From Sipunculus nudus (lineage: Eukaryota; Annelida; Sipuncula; Golfingiida; Sipunculidae), in assembly GCA_026874595.1 (NCBI GenBank), contig CM049320.1, positions 50,668,714-50,732,713 on the forward strand: DNA of 64,000 nt. Reading direction: 5' to 3'. Below, piece after piece: positions 61,701-64,000 of this stretch (within the stretch, counting starts at the first letter, position 1; each line of letters starts with the position of its first letter). A program made the translations under genes and the position numbers. The notes beneath the pieces are model-generated. The model was not told the DNA's origin, ran no database searches, and saw only the letters and a list, made by a program, of their open reading frames with translations.

Positions 61701-64000
61701 ATAAAGGTCTTCCGCTAAGTAAAATATTTTGTTATAATTCACATTAACGATATGCAATAGATACACACTGATACACATTAAACATTAGCGTGTTATATGC
61801 GACCAAGGTAAGAGTTTCACAAATATGACCACCCCCAAATTACAACCACTTCGCTCAGTCCCCAGGGTGGTCGTAATTGTGGGGTTCCACTGTAATTTGT
61901 GAGATTTCAGAATTTGGCCCAGTGGTTTTTGAGAAGAAGATCTTTGTAGCCACTGAGCTTAAATGGGCTGTAATGGCATATGACTAAATTCAGCTCCCCA
62001 TAACTTAGCCAAAAGTCACTGAAAAGAGACCATTTGAACAAACTTCAGAAAGCACTACCCTAGATCATTTCTCTGCGATATTAAACATTTTGGCCATATG
62101 GTTTCAGAGAATAAGTTTTTCGTAGCCCTCAGTGTGATACAGGCACTGATGACCCCGTACAAAAAAGGCCGATGCAGGTGGTGCCACCAATACCTCACTT
62201 TCAGATATGATCTATGTGACCAACATTGGCATAAAATTTGGTGATGAAAGCTCCAGCCGTTTCTGAGATTTAAATTTTAATATGCTTTTTTGCACAGTTA
62301 ACAAAGTTCAACCTCCTGTTACTCAGCCAAAAATCTCCAAACTGGAACCATTCAAACAAACTTGAGAAAGATTGTTCCAGGGATCATTTCTGTGAAATAT
62401 TGGACCATTTGGCTGGACAGTTTCGGAGAGGAAGATTTTTAAAGCTTTTTTAGCTTTTTCCCTATAAAATCTAAGAAAATGCAGTTAGAAAAAAAATAAA
62501 CTAAATCCAATATAGTTTATTGGATGACTGATTATTAGTTCCTGCTGTTTTTGAGATAGCTATGGTTAACGTCCAGACGCCACACGACGCACGAAGGAGG
62601 ACGCCGCACCATCGCATAAGCTCACAGGTTCGCTTAAAAAAAGGTGGGCGTATAGCTGGCTTTACATATTGTTTATTTATCCACCTTGAATGGATTAAAA
62701 TACAAACATTTTATTAACACAGAGAGGTACTTACAGCAGCTGCAGGTGGCGTTACATGAGTGTGTAGAAGTTCTTTTAAATGATGATCATCAAGTATCAC
62801 ATTATACTGCCCTGTAAAGAAACATAGAACATATAAAAATACAGAAGAACATTAGTTTATCTGAAATTGTTAATAAGGAAAACATTTTTGTTTTTACTAA
62901 ATATTTCTCAAGCATATAATTATTTTTAAATACTGGTGTTGGCTCGATTTTCACGAGGCTCACATTCTGGGATTTTTTTTAATTTTTAACATTTCATGAG
63001 TTTTCATTTTCGTGATTGCCGCATAACCTGTAAAATCGAAATATAGCAAGATTTGTATTGATTTAAAGTGTAAAAAAAATTGAATATGCAATAATCTTAC
63101 ATGTAGCTTTTGTATTATTTTAATTTTAGAAAACCTGTACTGACTGTGATACTTGTTGGCTTTTCATACTGGTGCAATAAATTTTCAAAACTGTTGTTTT
63201 TTTCAGAAATTTAGCTTAGTTCATTTTTGATGATCTCTTCATTAGATTATCATGTACAAGAGCTATATACACTATTTGTCTTGACAGGTAAATACCTTTG
63301 ATATATCTACAATCATAAGATGTAGATATTGGTACTACAGTCAACCCAAAAATACTCTAAATTTGTTAAATTTTAAGTTAAAGGAGCCTATTCTAAAATT
63401 TGACGTCTATAAACTAAGAAAGATAATCCCTTGAACATTTGATAGAAATGGCTATAAATTGCCAATGTCACAGTGCACATGCTGTTTACTTTGTTTATAT
63501 CCGTATTTATTATATGAGGAGAATTAAGCAAAACAATCCAAATACATGCAGCATGGACACCTGGCGGCAATGATGTCAGACAAACCAGAGTTTTGCAAAT
63601 GCTGACTTGAAATGAGTGACAAACTTCCCCCCATATACAACCAACCATCACAGGTTATATGCTTTTTCTGTTTGTAAACACTGGTGTGTTTACAAATAGT
63701 TTAAATAAAATTAAAAATAAACTTATACATCTATCACAGAGGCATAAAAACTTTACTTAACAGGAATGACCTAGAATTCATTGATGTGAACAGAGATTCT
63801 AACAATAAGCCATGAATTACATAAATTTTATAGATAAGGCAGGTGAATATCTGGCTTTAACATCACATTTAAAAAAATAATATTATGCTTCATATACAAA
63901 GTGATATATGATGGAAATCCCACCTTTAGTGTCATGACATAGTTTCTTACAGATCCTCACTTCAGCAGCGAGTCCCAGCATTGACACACGTATGTTTAAA
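49613..64000 (-). CDS. GTF2H2: GTF2H2-like TFIIH subunit p44 (SSL1), 3' eight coding exons, partial
   Basis: Seen: eight minus-strand exons join in frame at 64000-63924, 62811-62735, 55581-55551, 55196-55139, 54575-54472, 52704-52596, 52324-52285 and 49756-49613. All introns are GT-AG and all phases agree, giving about 212 codons including the stop. In order they encode the vWA-domain end (GLAAEVRIC), a linker, a zinc finger (FCPQC, ECKVC), the stretch [17 protein letters not shown], and a RING-like domain with four CxxC pairs (CAAC, CTHC, CVDC, CPGC). Known: p44 is a core TFIIH subunit that stimulates XPD helicase in transcription initiation and nucleotide excision repair in the nucleus; its C-terminal zinc domain contacts other TFIIH subunits. 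The 5' exons lie past the right edge. All eight RING cysteines are present, so the gene looks functional. Introns are repeat-rich; the largest is 7.15 kb. The match to human p44 is from memory of the family. Confidence 0.95.
49757..50090 (-). repeat. 65-bp tandem array of GTF2H2 last-exon start plus acceptor
   Basis: Five further copies of the last-exon acceptor lie upstream of the true one. The exon starts following ACAG are at 49756 (true), 49821, 49886, 49951, 50016 and 50081, exactly 65 bp apart. Each unit contains ATGTACCAGTGTACCCACTG and about 27 more exon bases, followed by a T-rich tract and TTTGACAG. 65 is not a multiple of 3, so successive copies change frame. Units differ by only a few substitutions. 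The array is intronic if the proximal acceptor is used. Confidence 0.92.
50091..51941. other. GTF2H2 intron, AT-rich, with two short repeat fragments
   Basis: It holds 'gacccatgagtcactgtgct...cagctgaagttgaccttgaa' at about 50099-50140 (related to the composite ends), a G-rich tract at 50530-50549 and a decayed family B middle at 51745-51850 (gtgacctggtttttggttt...ggggacctct) followed by a gtcagctgagc end at 51932-51942. Confidence 0.6.
51942..52012 (-). pseudogene. decayed seventh copy of the GTF2H2 last exon start
   Basis: On the minus strand GTTTGACAG|ATGTGCCACTGCAG is followed by bases alignable to the last exon (TATCTTCTTAGCTTACTGTG against TATCTTCTGTGTTGACTGTG). A TAG falls within the copy. 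It lies between the real 40-bp exon and the 65-bp array and looks like an older duplication of the same acceptor-exon block. Confidence 0.65.
52285..52324 (-). CDS. GTF2H2: GTF2H2 40-bp exon (first CxxC of RING)
   Basis: A 40-bp exon with acceptor TTTTTCAG|GTCTTG and donor CAAGCG|GTGAGT. It encodes [13 protein letters not shown], aligning with the family's 'FCYGCQ' segment; CAAC supplies the first zinc-ligand pair of the C4C4 domain. It ends in phase 0, as the last exon requires. Confidence 0.92.
52596..52704 (-). CDS. GTF2H2: GTF2H2 coding exon ([13 protein letters not shown])
   Basis: A 109-bp exon with acceptor TTTGTAG|GGCTGA and donor GACAG|GTCAGT. It encodes [18 protein letters not shown], then [18 protein letters not shown]. 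The first part is nearly invariant in p44 and SSL1. It ends with AG, which with the next exon's G gives Arg. Confidence 0.96.
52705..53560. other. GTF2H2 intron, no recognised feature
   Basis: AT-rich intron sequence upstream of family F. I see no exon-like conservation in either strand. Confidence 0.55.
53561..54285 (+). repeat. family F: three 145-bp tandem units with hairpin end
   Basis: 't(t/c)tggagccctcat' starts at 53821, 53966 and 54111, exactly 145 bp apart. Each unit contains 'aatttgggaaagctgc', 'gttgttgagttat', 'aaagaaaatcagtgatc' and 'ggctgtggcggccatatt'. The block ends with 'gacggatggacggaagtaca' and the hairpin TAGGGCACCGCTTG/CAAGCGTGGCCCTA (54253-54281). It lies in a GTF2H2 intron. 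The left boundary is an estimate. Confidence 0.7.
54472..54575 (-). CDS. GTF2H2: GTF2H2 coding exon (zinc finger)
   Basis: A 104-bp exon with acceptor TTTCAG|TCATTT and donor TGTG|GTAAGT. After [14 protein letters not shown] it encodes [20 protein letters not shown], the highly conserved p44 zinc-binding segment with cysteines in FCPQC, YC and ECKVC. It lies immediately beside the family F repeat, which ends about 190 bp away at 54285. Confidence 0.96.
55139..55196 (-). CDS. GTF2H2: GTF2H2 coding exon (GFP linker)
   Basis: A 58-bp exon with acceptor AAATAG|GTTTCC and donor ATGTG|GTAAAT. It encodes (G)[18 protein letters not shown], the low-conservation linker after the MGFP motif. Phase 1 in and phase 2 out agree with both neighbours. 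Confidence 0.9.
55551..55581 (-). CDS. GTF2H2: GTF2H2 31-bp micro-exon
   Basis: Acceptor TTTACAG|ACAAAT and donor AAATGG|GTGAGT bound a 31-bp exon encoding [10 protein letters not shown] plus the first base of Gly. It matches the family's 'SLIRMGFP' motif, which is completed by the next exon. The intron before it, 55582-62734, is 7.15 kb and contains most repeats of the right part of the window. The small size would hide it from simple open-frame searches. Confidence 0.9.
55700..57080 (+). repeat. family E repeat split by decayed family A-like units
   Basis: The family E 5' half (55,720-55,890) and 3' half (56,840-56,945) match single units elsewhere but are here separated by about 950 bp. 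The insert contains one perfect palindrome (56126), decayed 'ggtggtgccacc' units, and a short triplication of 'gtgccaccagttttgcgtac...atgatggaggagtccaagat' with periods 52 and 51 (56281, 56333 and 56384). Confidence 0.6.
57081..59140 (+). mobile_element. large family A element with expanded core
   Basis: The leader 'gtgaagtgaggcatggattg' (57083) is followed by about twelve half-units, with perfect palindromes at 57453, 57602, 58516 and 58666. It includes a 258-bp block repeated almost identically (57707, 57955 and 58213). The tail 'gtgggtttatgtgtgaaaac...agaggtcaaccaaaaatgag...agcagttcacatgtgacc' ends at about 59,140. It lies in the 7.15-kb GTF2H2 intron. Confidence 0.8.
59141..59540 (+). repeat. 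decayed palindrome-bearing units
   Basis: Contains ggcaccaccagtctt (59188), ggtggcgccagcagtctt (59305) and ggtggcaccacctgtctt (59431), with 'aaacatgcccaattttaggc' between. Related to families A and B but diverged. Confidence 0.6.
59541..59970. repeat. local tandem repeats with TATAAATA motifs
   Basis: 'ctgcactgag.gaactcttgacct' occurs about four times between 59,605 and 59,835. 'ctgccaaagctataaatag' occurs at 59,719 and 59,781, and a variant 'gtgccaaaactatttatag' at 59,867. Confidence 0.65.
60681..61892. mobile_element. 1.2-kb pogo/Tigger-like DNA transposon, deleted
   Basis: The inverted ends CAGTGGAACCCC / GGGGTTCCACTG are flanked by TA on each side (60679-60680 and 61893-61894). Subterminal 'gcgaccacc' motifs are repeated at both ends. 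The element is nested in family D repeats. It contains a short transposase remnant only, so it is non-autonomous. Confidence 0.85.
61386..61520 (+). pseudogene. pogo-type transposase N-terminal HTH remnant
   Basis: The frame reads [12 protein letters not shown], then a stop codon, then [20 protein letters not shown] and [12 protein letters not shown]. This matches the CENP-B/pogo N-terminal helix-turn-helix ('SLKEKV.LI.E...G.SQ..LA..FGV.K.QV..I'). The in-frame TGA at about 61,425 and the absence of a DDE catalytic domain show it is dead. Confidence 0.75.
62735..62811 (-). CDS. GTF2H2: GTF2H2 coding exon
   Basis: A 77-bp exon with acceptor TTTACAG|GGCAG and donor GCTGCT|GTAAGT. It encodes [18 protein letters not shown] followed by VTPPAAA, the family's 'YHVILDE..YKELL..HV.PP' segment. 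It ends in phase 0. The donor side overlaps a chance GGTGGCGTTAC that resembles the repeat palindrome but is coding. Confidence 0.94.
62812..63923. other. GTF2H2 intron with a family E repeat
   Basis: AT-rich. A family E unit lies at about 63,540-63,865 ('gagttttgcaaat...accaaccatcacaggttata...gtttacaaatag...aggtgaatatctggcttta'). Nothing else is recognised. Confidence 0.65.
63924..64000 (-). CDS. GTF2H2: GTF2H2 coding exon (vWA end), truncated by window edge
   Basis: The exon reads to the window edge as [19 protein letters not shown] followed by LCHDTK, matching the last strand and helix of the p44 vWA domain. The donor is AAAG|GTGGGA at 63923, in phase 1, and its G joins GG of the next exon to give Gly. 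The 5' boundary is not visible. Confidence 0.93.

Larger units (their letters stand above)
60415..62640 (+). repeat. family D tandem repeats interrupted by a transposon
   Basis: Units marked by 'ccataact.agccaaaa..ac', 'accattt.aacaaactt' and 'tttggcc...tggtttttgagaagaaga' run from about 60,415 to 62,640 and are split by the transposon at 60,681-61,892. The last unit (62,180-62,640) matches the family D copy at the right duplication breakpoint. Confidence 0.75.

Overview
This window is eukaryotic. It is AT-rich and full of simple repeats, has no operon-like gene packing, and carries one gene with many introns. The dense set of short intergenic repeat families resembles what is common in bivalve mollusc genomes: modules built on the palindrome GGTGGCGCCACC, GACGGACA-type tracts, paired GTCAGCTGAGC ends, and 'gataactc...accaaacttgg...tgaccttga' modules. 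I infer a bivalve, or at least a lophotrochozoan; nothing here fixes the species.

The only protein gene I can name is the 3' part of GTF2H2 (TFIIH subunit p44/SSL1). It lies on the minus strand from about 49.6 kb to beyond the right edge. Eight coding exons join in consistent phase and encode the end of the vWA domain, the FCPQC-type zinc finger and the complete C-terminal C4C4 RING-like domain. One further possible exon, also on the minus strand, lies at 4.47-4.65 kb; I could not assign it.

Layout. 1-5.1 kb: degenerate repeats and AT-rich DNA with no recognised gene. 5.14-6.24 kb: a palindrome-repeat element (family A). 6.37-8.67 kb: a 76-bp minisatellite. 8.7-18.77 kb: small non-autonomous elements, microsatellites and long stretches with nothing recognised. 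18,772-33,406 and 33,407-48,110: a direct tandem duplication of about 14.65 kb, almost identical by eye. Each copy holds a foldback element, two family E repeats, family A elements and a 7.6-kb composite of family B arrays in opposite orientations bounded by inverted ends. 48.1-49.6 kb: the end of a family D repeat and unassigned flank. 49.6-64.0 kb: GTF2H2, whose 7.15-kb intron holds most of the right-hand repeats, including a 1.2-kb pogo/Tigger-like transposon with a broken transposase remnant.

The most notable signals are: (i) the last GTF2H2 exon, with its splice acceptor, has been amplified as a 65-bp tandem array, with a seventh decayed copy farther upstream; (ii) the 76-bp minisatellite carries a splice-donor-like GTAAGT in almost every unit and resembles the possible exon at 4.5 kb; (iii) one 12-bp palindrome is kept across repeat families that otherwise differ, and those families share a common internal order; (iv) the tandem duplication has sharp breakpoints and is either very recent or an assembly duplicate. 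All alignments and counts were made by eye.
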